Source: an uncultured Mucilaginibacter sp.
Lineage (GTDB): Bacteria; Bacteroidota; Bacteroidia; Sphingobacteriales; Sphingobacteriaceae
Direction: 5' to 3'
DNA: 64,000 nucleotides
Assembly: GCF_903893715.1 (NCBI RefSeq)
Contig: NZ_CAITNG010000038.1
Location: forward strand, 1 to 64,000
Of the stretch, positions 7,131-14,264 are shown piece by piece. A program made the translations under genes and the position numbers. Numbering within the stretch: position 1 is the first letter of the stretch; the number at the start of each line of letters is the position of its first letter. A model generated the notes under the pieces. That model worked only from the letters and a program-made list of their open reading frames with translations, did no database searches and was not told the origin of the DNA.

Positions 7131-8444
7131 CTATCCTAAATTCCCAGGGTCAAAACTTGTTTCGACATCTTTACTTTTTACAATTTTATAACCCGACAGG
7201 CCAAATATCGCGATGACAATAAAACAAACCAGCGGTACTATGTAGCCGTTTTGAATGTTACCTGTAGCATCGCTTATGATGCCGAAAAACCTCGGTACAA
7301 TGGCGCCTCCTACAATCGACATGATAATCAAACTACTCCCAAACTCAGTATCGCCACCCAATCCTTTTATTCCCAACGCAAAGATGGTAGGGAACATAAT
7401 CGACATAAAAAAACAAATCCCGATCACGATATAAACGGTAATCATACCACTTAAAAATATAGCCAGCGTGCACAGCAGGATATTTACCGCCGCATAAATT
7501 GCAAGGAGTGTTTGAGGCGGAACAAAACGCATGATAATAGTACCTAAAAACCTGCCGACCAAAAATGCAAGCCCGCAACCGCCTAAGTAATAAGCCGCGG
7601 TAGTTTCGGTAAGGTTTGCCGATTTTTCGGCATATAAAATAAATAAACTAAATACCGAAACTTGAGCGCCCACATAAAAAAATTGCGCGGCTACACCCCA
7701 CGATAAATGTTTATGTTTAAACGCATGAAAAATGCTTTCGCTGGTGGGATGCTCTTCGGTGTTTTGGATTTTGGGCAATTTGGTAAAGGCAAAAGCTATG
7801 GCGATAACAATTAATACACAACCCAAAACCATATAAGGTAGTTTTACCGAAGATGCCTCGGCGGCTAACGCAAATTGCCTTGCCGTAGCTGTCATGGCGT
7901 GCAACTCCTTATCGGTATAGCCTTTGGTAAATATGACGTGCGCGCCAACTATTGGTGCCAAAAAAGCCGCCAGGCCGTTAAACGATTGAGAGAAATTGAG
8001 CCTGAATGTGCCTGTTTCCGGGTCGCCCAGTGCTGTTGCGTATGGATTTGCAGCCGTTTCAAGGGTCGCCAGTCCGCAAGCGATAATGAATAATGCGATG
8101 AGAAAGAATGTGTACGACTGGGTATTGGCGGCGGGAACAAACAAAAACGAGCCGAAGGCGAAGGTTAACAAACCGATAATGATACCGGCTTTGTACCCGT
8201 ACTTTTTCATGATAAAACCTGCTGGAATGGCCATGATAAAATAAGCGGCGAAAACGGCTGAATCGACCAAGGTTGCCTGGACAGTTGATAGAGTAAACGA
8301 CTTTTTTAAATGCGGTATCAAAATGGGGTCGAGGTTATGGGCAAATCCCCATAGGAAAAATAAAGAGGTAATGAGCGCGAAAGCAAATACCTGATTGTTT
8401 TTCCCCCCGCTTTGCGTTACCGGCTTTGAAGTGGTTGGCTGCAT
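7131..8444 (-). CDS. fucP: L-fucose:H+ symporter (FucP, MFS)
   Basis: Twelve-helix inner-membrane permease of the FHS family, 437 residues from the chosen start, importing L-fucose with protons. The hallmark SLFFLWGFAHNLDPILIPHL lies in helix 1, and ETAANPYA and the many glycine-rich helices fit FucP. An in-frame start 19 codons upstream (base 8501) would add a cysteine-rich unrelated leader, so ATG at 8442-8444 is preferred. It is the first gene of the catabolic operon and diverges from an AraC regulator. No TonB-dependent receptor is nearby. Confidence 0.87.
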   Translation of the reverse strand: MQPTTSKPVTQSGGKNNQVFAFALITSLFFLWGFAHNLDPILIPHLKKSFTLSTVQATLVDSAVFAAYFIMAIPAGFIMKKYGYKAGIIIGLLTFAFGSFLFVPAANTQSYTFFLIALFIIACGLATLETAANPYATALGDPETGTFRLNFSQSFNGLAAFLAPIVGAHVIFTKGYTDKELHAMTATARQFALAAEASSVKLPYMVLGCVLIVIAIAFAFTKLPKIQNTEEHPTSESIFHAFKHKHLSWGVAAQFFYVGAQVSVFSLFILYAEKSANLTETTAAYYLGGCGLAFLVGRFLGTIIMRFVPPQTLLAIYAAVNILLCTLAIFLSGMITVYIVIGICFFMSIMFPTIFALGIKGLGGDTEFGSSLIIMSIVGGAIVPRFFGIISDATGNIQNGYIVPLVCFIVIAIFGLSGYKIVKSKDVETSFDPGNLG

Positions 8445-8516
8445 AATTTTTACAGTGAAATAATTGGTTATACAAAGAAAGAATGTTTTACCGCAATTCA
8501 ATTTGTTTGCGCTATC

Positions 8517-8562
8517 TAAATAATAAACTATCTTGGCATATAAATAACAAGTTTATTCATTA
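8517..8562. promoter_or_regulatory. Candidate operator between fucP and the AraC gene
   Basis: AATAAACT at 8522-8529 is the reverse complement of AGTTTATT at 8550-8557; flanking bases extend the match to about 10 of 13. The arms are spaced by about 20 bases in the divergent promoter region of the fucose operon and its regulator. The sequence is AT-rich, so chance is possible. Confidence 0.3.
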
Positions 8563-8581
8563 TTAACGAATTTTTAGTTTA

Positions 8582-9448
8582 ATGAAGCCTCAGCTGCTTA
8601 AAGTAACCAACGAGCCTACGTATTCGTTCAGTGTACGGCAGGATCTGCATCCATATATCAACAACCTGTGGCATTATCACCCGGAAGTGGAGTTGATACA
8701 CATCCGCAAGGGCAGCGGCACGCAGTTTATCGGCGATAACATCAAGCGTTTTAACACGGGCGATGTGGTGTTAGTAGGCGCTCATTTGCCCCATTACTGG
8801 CGATATGACGATGGTTATTTTGAACCTGACACCGATTTAAGCGCCGATGCCGCCGTGATACATTTTGCCGAGACTTTTTGGGGCGAACATTTTTTAAACC
8901 TGCCCGAAAACAAGCCCATAAAAACCTTGTTGGAGAAAGCTAAGCGCGGTATTTATGTTTCGGGTGCCACAGCGAAAACCGTTGCCGCTTTGATAAAAAA
9001 AATGGTGGAGGCGGAAGGTTTGCAGCGCATCATCATTTTAATGGAAGTATTATCAACCATAGCCGGGTGCAATAAACTCACCTTTTTATCGTCCATCGGG
9101 TTCAGGCACGATTTTAACGATGTGGAGAACGAACGCATTAATGCCATTTACGAGTATTCGCTGGCCAATTTTAGGAGGAAGATTCAGTTGAGCGAGATAG
9201 CAGATGTGGCCCGCATAAGCGAGAACTCGTTTTGCCGTTATTTTAAATCGCGCACACGCAAAACCTACTCGCAGTTTTTAATTGAGATACGCGTTGGCGA
9301 TGCCTGCAAATTGCTGATAGAAAACCGGCTGAGCATTAAACAAATATGCTTTGAATGTGGTTTTAACAACCTGGTAGGCTTCCATAAATATTTTAAACTG
9401 ATAACCGGAAAAAGCCCGTTGAGTTATCAGCGGGAGTATGTGATGTGA
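8582..9448 (+). CDS. AraC-family transcriptional regulator
   Basis: 288 residues with an N-terminal cupin sensor domain (WHYHPEVELIHI, GDVVLVGAHLPHYW at about residues 30-80) and a C-terminal double helix-turn-helix at about 185-286 (IQLSEIADVARISENSFCRY, then IKQICFECGFNNLVGFHKYF and SPLSYQREY). It is transcribed away from the L-fucose operon and very likely controls it, with fucose or a downstream intermediate bound in the cupin pocket. That link is inference from position. The promoter interval contains an inverted repeat at 8517-8562. Confidence 0.88.
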   Translation: MKPQLLKVTNEPTYSFSVRQDLHPYINNLWHYHPEVELIHIRKGSGTQFIGDNIKRFNTGDVVLVGAHLPHYWRYDDGYFEPDTDLSADAAVIHFAETFWGEHFLNLPENKPIKTLLEKAKRGIYVSGATAKTVAALIKKMVEAEGLQRIIILMEVLSTIAGCNKLTFLSSIGFRHDFNDVENERINAIYEYSLANFRRKIQLSEIADVARISENSFCRYFKSRTRKTYSQFLIEIRVGDACKLLIENRLSIKQICFECGFNNLVGFHKYFKLITGKSPLSYQREYVM

Positions 9449-9480
9449 TTTCGAATTTCGGATGTTCAATTTCGGATTTA
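9448..9480. repeat. Dispersed repeat, family C (one arm)
   Basis: The 33-base unit around TTTCGGATGTTC matches the left arm at 52985-53017 with two differences; a shorter piece occurs near 24012. It lies at the 3' end of the AraC gene. Confidence 0.6.
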
Positions 9481-9548
9481 TTGATGGTGTGTAATCTTAA
9501 TTCTTGATGCTAAACTCTTGGTTCCAAATTGTGTATTTTTGATATTCA

Positions 9549-11579
9549 ATGGAATTTAAATTAACATCGCACTATAAACCCGATGGCGACCAGCCCGAGG
9601 CTATAAAACAATTGGTTGCAGGCATAAACCAAGGCGATAATTACCAAACGCTGTTGGGGGTTACCGGCTCGGGTAAAACCTTTAGCATTGCTAACGTTAT
9701 ACAGCAAACGCAAAAGCCTACCCTTATATTAAGCCATAATAAAACCCTGGCCGCGCAGCTATATGGCGAGTTCAAACAGTTTTTCCCGGAGAACGCGGTG
9801 AACTATTTTGTATCGTACTACGATTACTATCAGCCCGAAGCATTTATACCCTCATCGAACACCTATATTGAAAAGGACCTGCAGATAAACGATGAGATAG
9901 AAAAACTGCGTTTGCGCACCACTTCGGCTTTGATGTCGGGTCGGAGGGATGTTATCGTAGTATCGTCTATCTCCTGCATTTATGGTATGGGCAACCCGGA
10001 AGATTTTGCCAATTCGGTGTTCCGTTTTTCGGTGGGTACGCGCATTAGCCGCAATGCCTTTTTGCACCGTTTGGTGGAGATATTGTACGCCCGCACCACG
10101 GCCGATTTCCGTCGCGGTAATTTTAGGGTGAAGGGCGATATCGTAGATATTTTCCCGGCCAATATGGATGTTGCTTACCGTATCTCGTTTTTTGGCGATG
10201 ATATTGAAGAACTGACCACCTTTGACCCGCAGACCGGGAAAACGGTAGAAAAAATGAAAGATATGGTGGTTTATCCTGCCAATCTGTACGTAGCCCCGAG
10301 AGAGCGTTTTCAGCAATCGGTTTGGGAGATACAGGAAGAACTGGAAAGCCGAAAAAAACAGTTCATTCATGATGGCCGCTTTTTGGAAGCCAAGCGTTTG
10401 GAAGAACGGGTAAACTATGATTTGGAAATGATACGCGAATTGGGCTATTGCTCGGGCATTGAGAATTACTCCCGCTTTTTTGACGGGCGCAAGCCGGGGG
10501 CAAGGCCATTTTGTTTGCTCGATTATTTCCCGGATGATTATTTGATGGTGATTGATGAGAGCCACGTTACCGTACCCCAGATACGGGCGATGTATGGAGG
10601 CGACAGGTCGCGCAAAATATCATTGGTGGATTATGGTTTCCGTTTGCCGGCAGCGTTGGATAACCGCCCGCTCAATTTTGATGAATTTGAACGTTTGGCA
10701 CCCCAAACCATCTACGTAAGTGCAACCCCGGGTGATTTTGAACTGGAAAAATGCGATGGCGTGGTAGTGGAACAGGTGATACGGCCGACAGGTTTGTTAG
10801 ACCCGGTTATAGAAGTTCGCCCGGTAATTAACCAGGTGGATGATTTGTTGGACGAGGTGGACAAAACCATTAAGCTTGGTGATCGTGTACTGGTAACCAC
10901 GCTCACTAAACGCATGGCCGAAGAACTGGCCAAATACATGGACAGGCTCGGCATTAAATGCCGCTATATCCACAGCGAAGTAAAAACATTGGAGCGTGTG
11001 GAAATATTGCGTGGCTTACGCCTGGGTGAGTTTGATGTACTCATCGGCATCAACTTATTGCGCGAGGGTTTGGATTTGCCCGAAGTATCATTGGTGGCTA
11101 TCCTGGATGCAGACAAGGAGGGCTTTTTACGCTCGGGCCGTTCGCTGATACAGACCATTGGTCGCGCCGCCCGTAACGACAGGGGCCGGGTAATTATGTA
11201 TGGCGATAAAATAACCGATTCGATGCGGGTAACCATCGAGGAAACCAACCGCCGCCGCGATAAGCAGATAGCTTATAATACGCTGCACGGCATTACACCA
11301 AAAACAGTTGGCAAATCGAAAGAGGGCATTATTGAGCAGACATCGGTAGTTGATTTTAAAGGAGGCGTACAACGCGAATATATTGAAAGCAATGCCGCAG
11401 CCACCATTGCCGCCGACCCGATAGTACAGTACATGACCAAGGCCGAGCTGAAAAAATCGATAGAAAACACCAAGAAAAATATGCTCGAAGCGGCAAAGGA
11501 TATGGACTTTTTATTGGCCGCCAAACTGCGCGACGAGATGTTTGTGTTGGAAAAAATGATGGAGGAAAAGTTTTCGTAA
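9549..11579 (+). CDS. uvrB: Excinuclease ABC subunit B
   Basis: DNA damage verification helicase of nucleotide excision repair; takes DNA from UvrA and recruits UvrC. The 676-residue length is normal. Walker A is GVTGSGKT (37-44), the damage-probing beta-hairpin is at YYDYYQPEAF (about 90-99), a DEAD-type motif reads VIDESHV, and QTIGRAARN is helicase motif VI. The UVR coiled-coil motif that binds UvrC occupies about residues 634-670. A TATTTTTG promoter element ends 7 bases before ATG. It is a standalone gene. Confidence 0.97.
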   Translation: MEFKLTSHYKPDGDQPEAIKQLVAGINQGDNYQTLLGVTGSGKTFSIANVIQQTQKPTLILSHNKTLAAQLYGEFKQFFPENAVNYFVSYYDYYQPEAFIPSSNTYIEKDLQINDEIEKLRLRTTSALMSGRRDVIVVSSISCIYGMGNPEDFANSVFRFSVGTRISRNAFLHRLVEILYARTTADFRRGNFRVKGDIVDIFPANMDVAYRISFFGDDIEELTTFDPQTGKTVEKMKDMVVYPANLYVAPRERFQQSVWEIQEELESRKKQFIHDGRFLEAKRLEERVNYDLEMIRELGYCSGIENYSRFFDGRKPGARPFCLLDYFPDDYLMVIDESHVTVPQIRAMYGGDRSRKISLVDYGFRLPAALDNRPLNFDEFERLAPQTIYVSATPGDFELEKCDGVVVEQVIRPTGLLDPVIEVRPVINQVDDLLDEVDKTIKLGDRVLVTTLTKRMAEELAKYMDRLGIKCRYIHSEVKTLERVEILRGLRLGEFDVLIGINLLREGLDLPEVSLVAILDADKEGFLRSGRSLIQTIGRAARNDRGRVIMYGDKITDSMRVTIEETNRRRDKQIAYNTLHGITPKTVGKSKEGIIEQTSVVDFKGGVQREYIESNAAATIAADPIVQYMTKAELKKSIENTKKNMLEAAKDMDFLLAAKLRDEMFVLEKMMEEKFS

Positions 11580-11690
11580 ATACCTAAGCGTAACAATGTT
11601 GTTATAGTGTAGCAGGCGATAAAAGTTCATGCGATTTTCATTTTAATGGGGGAAGTTTGTGCTATGTCTGAAGCCTTAAACCTGCGAAAA

Positions 11691-12563
11691 ATGAACGCCT
11701 ATTTCAAATACTTCATCACTTCATCGGTAATTATACTGCTGATCGTCGCTTTTATATTACTCACTATGATGGATACCCGCGCGCAGGACAACAAGCCGTT
11801 GATGCGGCGTGCGCCCTCGTCGGCGAGTGTAGATGGTTCGATAAAAGAATGGGGCGATTCGCTGGCCCTGTACGACTCCAAAACCAAACTTAGCTATACT
11901 GTTGCCAATGATGATACGGCTTTGTATGTGGTGGTTTTCGCGTCGGATAAGGATGTTAAACGCAAAATTATGGCAGGGGGCATTACCATATCGGTAAACC
12001 CGGATGGTAAAAAGAACAAGAAATATAGCGTTACTTATCCTTTGCCTGATAAGAACATGATTTTTGCCCGCAAAACAGATGATGACAATGCCTACCAGGC
12101 GCAAAAACCATCACTATTGCAATCCACCAGTATCAAGATAGAGGGCTTTAAAGATGTAGAAAGCGATGTCATCACCACATCAAATACCTATGGTTTTAAA
12201 GCGGCTGTAAAATTCGACGACAAGCATAACCTTTGCTACGAAATAGCCCTGCCTATTAAAATGTTGAATTTAAAAGAGAGCAAAAATAAAGAACTGGCCA
12301 TCAATATATCGGTAAATGGCATACAACGGCCATCGCAACGTGAGGGCGGTGCGGGGGAAGGTATAGGCGGCAGCGGCATGGGTGGCGGTGGAGGAATGGG
12401 CGGCGGTGGAGGAATGGGCGGCGGCGGTGGCCGAATGGGTGGTGGAGGCGGCGGTCGCGGCGGAGGCCGTGGCGGTCGCGGTGGTAGCCAGAGCCCCTCA
12501 GACCAATCCGGTATGGGTCAGGAAGAAGATTTTTGGGTTAAAATGGCATTGGCGACGCCATAA
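11691..12563 (+). CDS. Exported CBM9-like protein with glycine-rich tail (copy 1)
   Basis: No characterised homologue recognised. From the ATG at 11691 the protein has 290 residues: a hydrophobic N-terminal segment ending near TRAQ that looks like a signal peptide, a beta-rich domain starting VDGSIKEWGDS and continuing LSYTVANDDTALYVVV, as in CBM9/DOMON-like folds, then a run of Gly-rich MGGGGG-type repeats, and a C-terminal EDFWVKMALATP. In-frame ATGs at 11646 and 11664 would add unconvincing residues before the signal. It is paralogous to the next gene. Probably periplasmic or surface-associated; ligand unknown. Confidence 0.75.
   Translation: MNAYFKYFITSSVIILLIVAFILLTMMDTRAQDNKPLMRRAPSSASVDGSIKEWGDSLALYDSKTKLSYTVANDDTALYVVVFASDKDVKRKIMAGGITISVNPDGKKNKKYSVTYPLPDKNMIFARKTDDDNAYQAQKPSLLQSTSIKIEGFKDVESDVITTSNTYGFKAAVKFDDKHNLCYEIALPIKMLNLKESKNKELAINISVNGIQRPSQREGGAGEGIGGSGMGGGGGMGGGGGMGGGGGRMGGGGGGRGGGRGGRGGSQSPSDQSGMGQEEDFWVKMALATP
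12376..12490 (+). repeat. Tandem glycine-rich coding repeat
   Basis: About six imperfect copies of an 18-base unit (GGCGGTGGAGGAATGGGC and variants) coding Gly-rich MGGGGG and RGGRGG segments inside the preceding gene. Such tracts are prone to copy-number change by slippage. Confidence 0.75.
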
Positions 12564-12651
12564 TCCATCCACACTAATAATTAGCTTAAAATGTATTGAA
12601 AAGTGCTTTTAATTTTTATAACTTGCAGGTACACAACTGACCTTGTACGTT

Positions 12652-13464
12652 ATGAAATTAAGACACACCATTGCCATACCGGTAATTATTGCCGGTGTGC
12701 TTGCGATTTTAGCCAAAGCCCATGCGCAAACCCCGGCCATGAAGCGGGCACCTGCCGGAGTAACCATCGACGGAAATACAAGTAAATGGGGCGGAACCCT
12801 GCCCATGTACGACAGCGCGACCAAATTAAGTTACGAGGTAGCAAACGATGACAGTACATTATACATCGTAGCCTACACGGTTGACCGGAGGTCGAAAATG
12901 AAAATAATGGGTGCCGGCCTAACGGTGAGCATCAATACCGAAGGAAAAAAGAAAAAAACTTATAGCGTTACTTACCCCTTGCCGGGCAGCCGTGGGGGAT
13001 TCAGACGCGGTGGCGGCGATGATAATGGACAACCTACACCACCCCCACCCGTAAATCTCAAAATTTCGGGCTTTAAAGGTTTGCCCGAAGATATAACAGC
13101 TTCGGCAGCTAACGGTTTTAAAGCAGCTGCAAAGTTTGACGATAGCCGTAACCTGGGTTATGAAATAGCCATCCCACTTAAACTCCTGGCATTAAAACCC
13201 GGGGCAGACCTCAATATCAATATCTCGGTAAACGGAATTGACCGTAGCGACTCGAGGCCGGTAAGTTCTGCCGCAAACAGCAACTTCGGTGCGGTAAGCG
13301 GCGGGCGCGGTGGAGGTGGCCGTGGTGGTAGCGGAGGTGGCGGCGGCGCCGGGGGCGCAGGCGCAGGCAGCGGCAGCAGCGGCGGTGGACAAGGTGGCGG
13401 AGACGACTCGGACATGTCGGAATCGCAGGATTTTTGGGTGAAACTGGTATTGGCGGGACATTAA
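12652..13464 (+). CDS. Exported CBM9-like protein with glycine-rich tail (copy 2)
   Basis: Paralogue of the gene 88 bases upstream, 270 residues from the ATG at 12652; a TTG three codons earlier is possible but not needed. It has a signal peptide ending AKAHAQ, the same beta-rich module (TIDGNTSKWGGTLPMYDS, LSYEVANDDSTLYIVAY, TYSVTYPLPG), a Gly/Ser-rich tail of about 60 residues, and the matching C-terminus QDFWVKLVLAGH. The conserved ends on both sides of a variable glycine tract suggest a structural spacer. Function unknown; carbohydrate binding is a guess from the fold resemblance. Confidence 0.75.
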   Translation: MKLRHTIAIPVIIAGVLAILAKAHAQTPAMKRAPAGVTIDGNTSKWGGTLPMYDSATKLSYEVANDDSTLYIVAYTVDRRSKMKIMGAGLTVSINTEGKKKKTYSVTYPLPGSRGGFRRGGGDDNGQPTPPPPVNLKISGFKGLPEDITASAANGFKAAAKFDDSRNLGYEIAIPLKLLALKPGADLNINISVNGIDRSDSRPVSSAANSNFGAVSGGRGGGGRGGSGGGGGAGGAGAGSGSSGGGQGGGDDSDMSESQDFWVKLVLAGH

Positions 13465-13577
13465 TTGTCCTGCTTCAACGGTTACTGTTTAAGAAATAGA
13501 AATAGTCATCAATATATCATAAATCATAAACAACCTTTTCCATCGTTGTTTGTTTGTAACATACGCGGAGTGGTTTA

Positions 13578-13619
13578 GTCTCTTTATAAGAGACCCTTTC
13601 ATGGATTTTTTCCGTGAAA
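13578..13619 (+). promoter_or_regulatory. Two consecutive hairpins upstream of the DUF4834 gene
   Basis: GTCTC/GAGAC at 13578-13582 and 13590-13594, followed by TTTCATGG/CCGTGAAA at 13597-13604 and 13612-13619 with a T-rich loop. They could be the terminator of the CBM9-like pair or a leader structure. Confidence 0.4.
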
Positions 13620-13656
13620 TTTATTTATGTAATTTTGAAGATTATATTTTTGACAA

Positions 13657-13902
13657 ATGGAATTTATTGAATTTTTAGTAACTGCCGCTTTTGTACTGTA
13701 CTTTATCAGGATGCTTATCCGCCTGTTATTACCCATGCTGTTTCAGCGGGTGGTAAACAAAGCACAGCAACATGGCGGGCAGCAGCAATATCGCCAAACA
13801 AGCCGACCAGATAATAAAGTACACGTAGATTATGCGCCAAAGAAAAAAGGTTCGATACCCGATTCGGAAGGCGACTTTATTGATTACGAGGAAATAAAAT
13901 AA
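13657..13902 (+). CDS. DUF4834 family small membrane protein
   Basis: An 81-residue protein with one hydrophobic N-terminal helix (about 5-33), a central Gln-rich stretch (QQHGGQQQYRQ) and a conserved acidic end GDFIDYEEIK, the pattern of DUF4834 proteins of Bacteroidota. Function unknown. A TATTTTTG element ends only 4 bases before the ATG. The next gene starts 2 bases after the stop, so the two are cotranscribed. Confidence 0.7.
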   Translation: MEFIEFLVTAAFVLYFIRMLIRLLLPMLFQRVVNKAQQHGGQQQYRQTSRPDNKVHVDYAPKKKGSIPDSEGDFIDYEEIK

Positions 13903-13904
13903 AC

Positions 13905-14195
13905 ATGCTTCCCGAAGAAGTATACAAACGAAGGCATTGGGGTACGCCCGAGTCCTTTTTTTTGATTACGGCCAATTATGTAACCGTTGCCATCGCGACC
14001 GACTTCTTCGCCATGTGCAACCCCATCAGCATCTATTTTTGGATAACGTTGGCTGTTTTGGCCTTTTATAACTTTTACCAGCTGCGCCGCGAACGCGAGA
14101 TGTATGACAAAGCCCGCACTATTGGCTACTGCATCAGCCTGGTGGGATTGGTTTTGATGTTTTTCCTGTTCAGGGCAGGTGCACACAACTGTTAG
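13905..14195 (+). CDS. Small membrane protein of unknown function
   Basis: 96 residues with two clear hydrophobic helices (about 41-58 and 75-92) separated by a charged turn LRREREMYDKAR. I recognise no family. It follows the DUF4834 gene by 2 bases and precedes the yfhO-like gene, which has its own promoter. Confidence 0.65.
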   Translation: MLPEEVYKRRHWGTPESFFLITANYVTVAIATDFFAMCNPISIYFWITLAVLAFYNFYQLRREREMYDKARTIGYCISLVGLVLMFFLFRAGAHNC

Positions 14196-14215
14196 CCATT
14201 AAAACTAATTTAAAG

Positions 14216-14245
14216 TTTGTATTCCCGTTCAAATTCCTATTTTTG
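14216..14245 (+). promoter_or_regulatory. Bacteroidota-type promoter for the YfhO gene
   Basis: TTTG at 14216-14219 and TATTTTTG at 14238-14245, spaced by 18 bases, match the TTTG / TAnnTTTG consensus. The start codon follows 19 bases later. Confidence 0.55.
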
Positions 14246-14264
14246 AAACTCATAACACAACTTA

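Noticed and set aside
9852-10565. Long open frame of 237 codons on the minus strand
   Set aside because: It lies wholly inside uvrB, whose protein is fully conserved; the reverse frame has no recognisable domain.
13158-13415. Proline-rich minus-strand frame
   Set aside because: Simply the complement of the glycine-rich tail of the CBM9-like gene.
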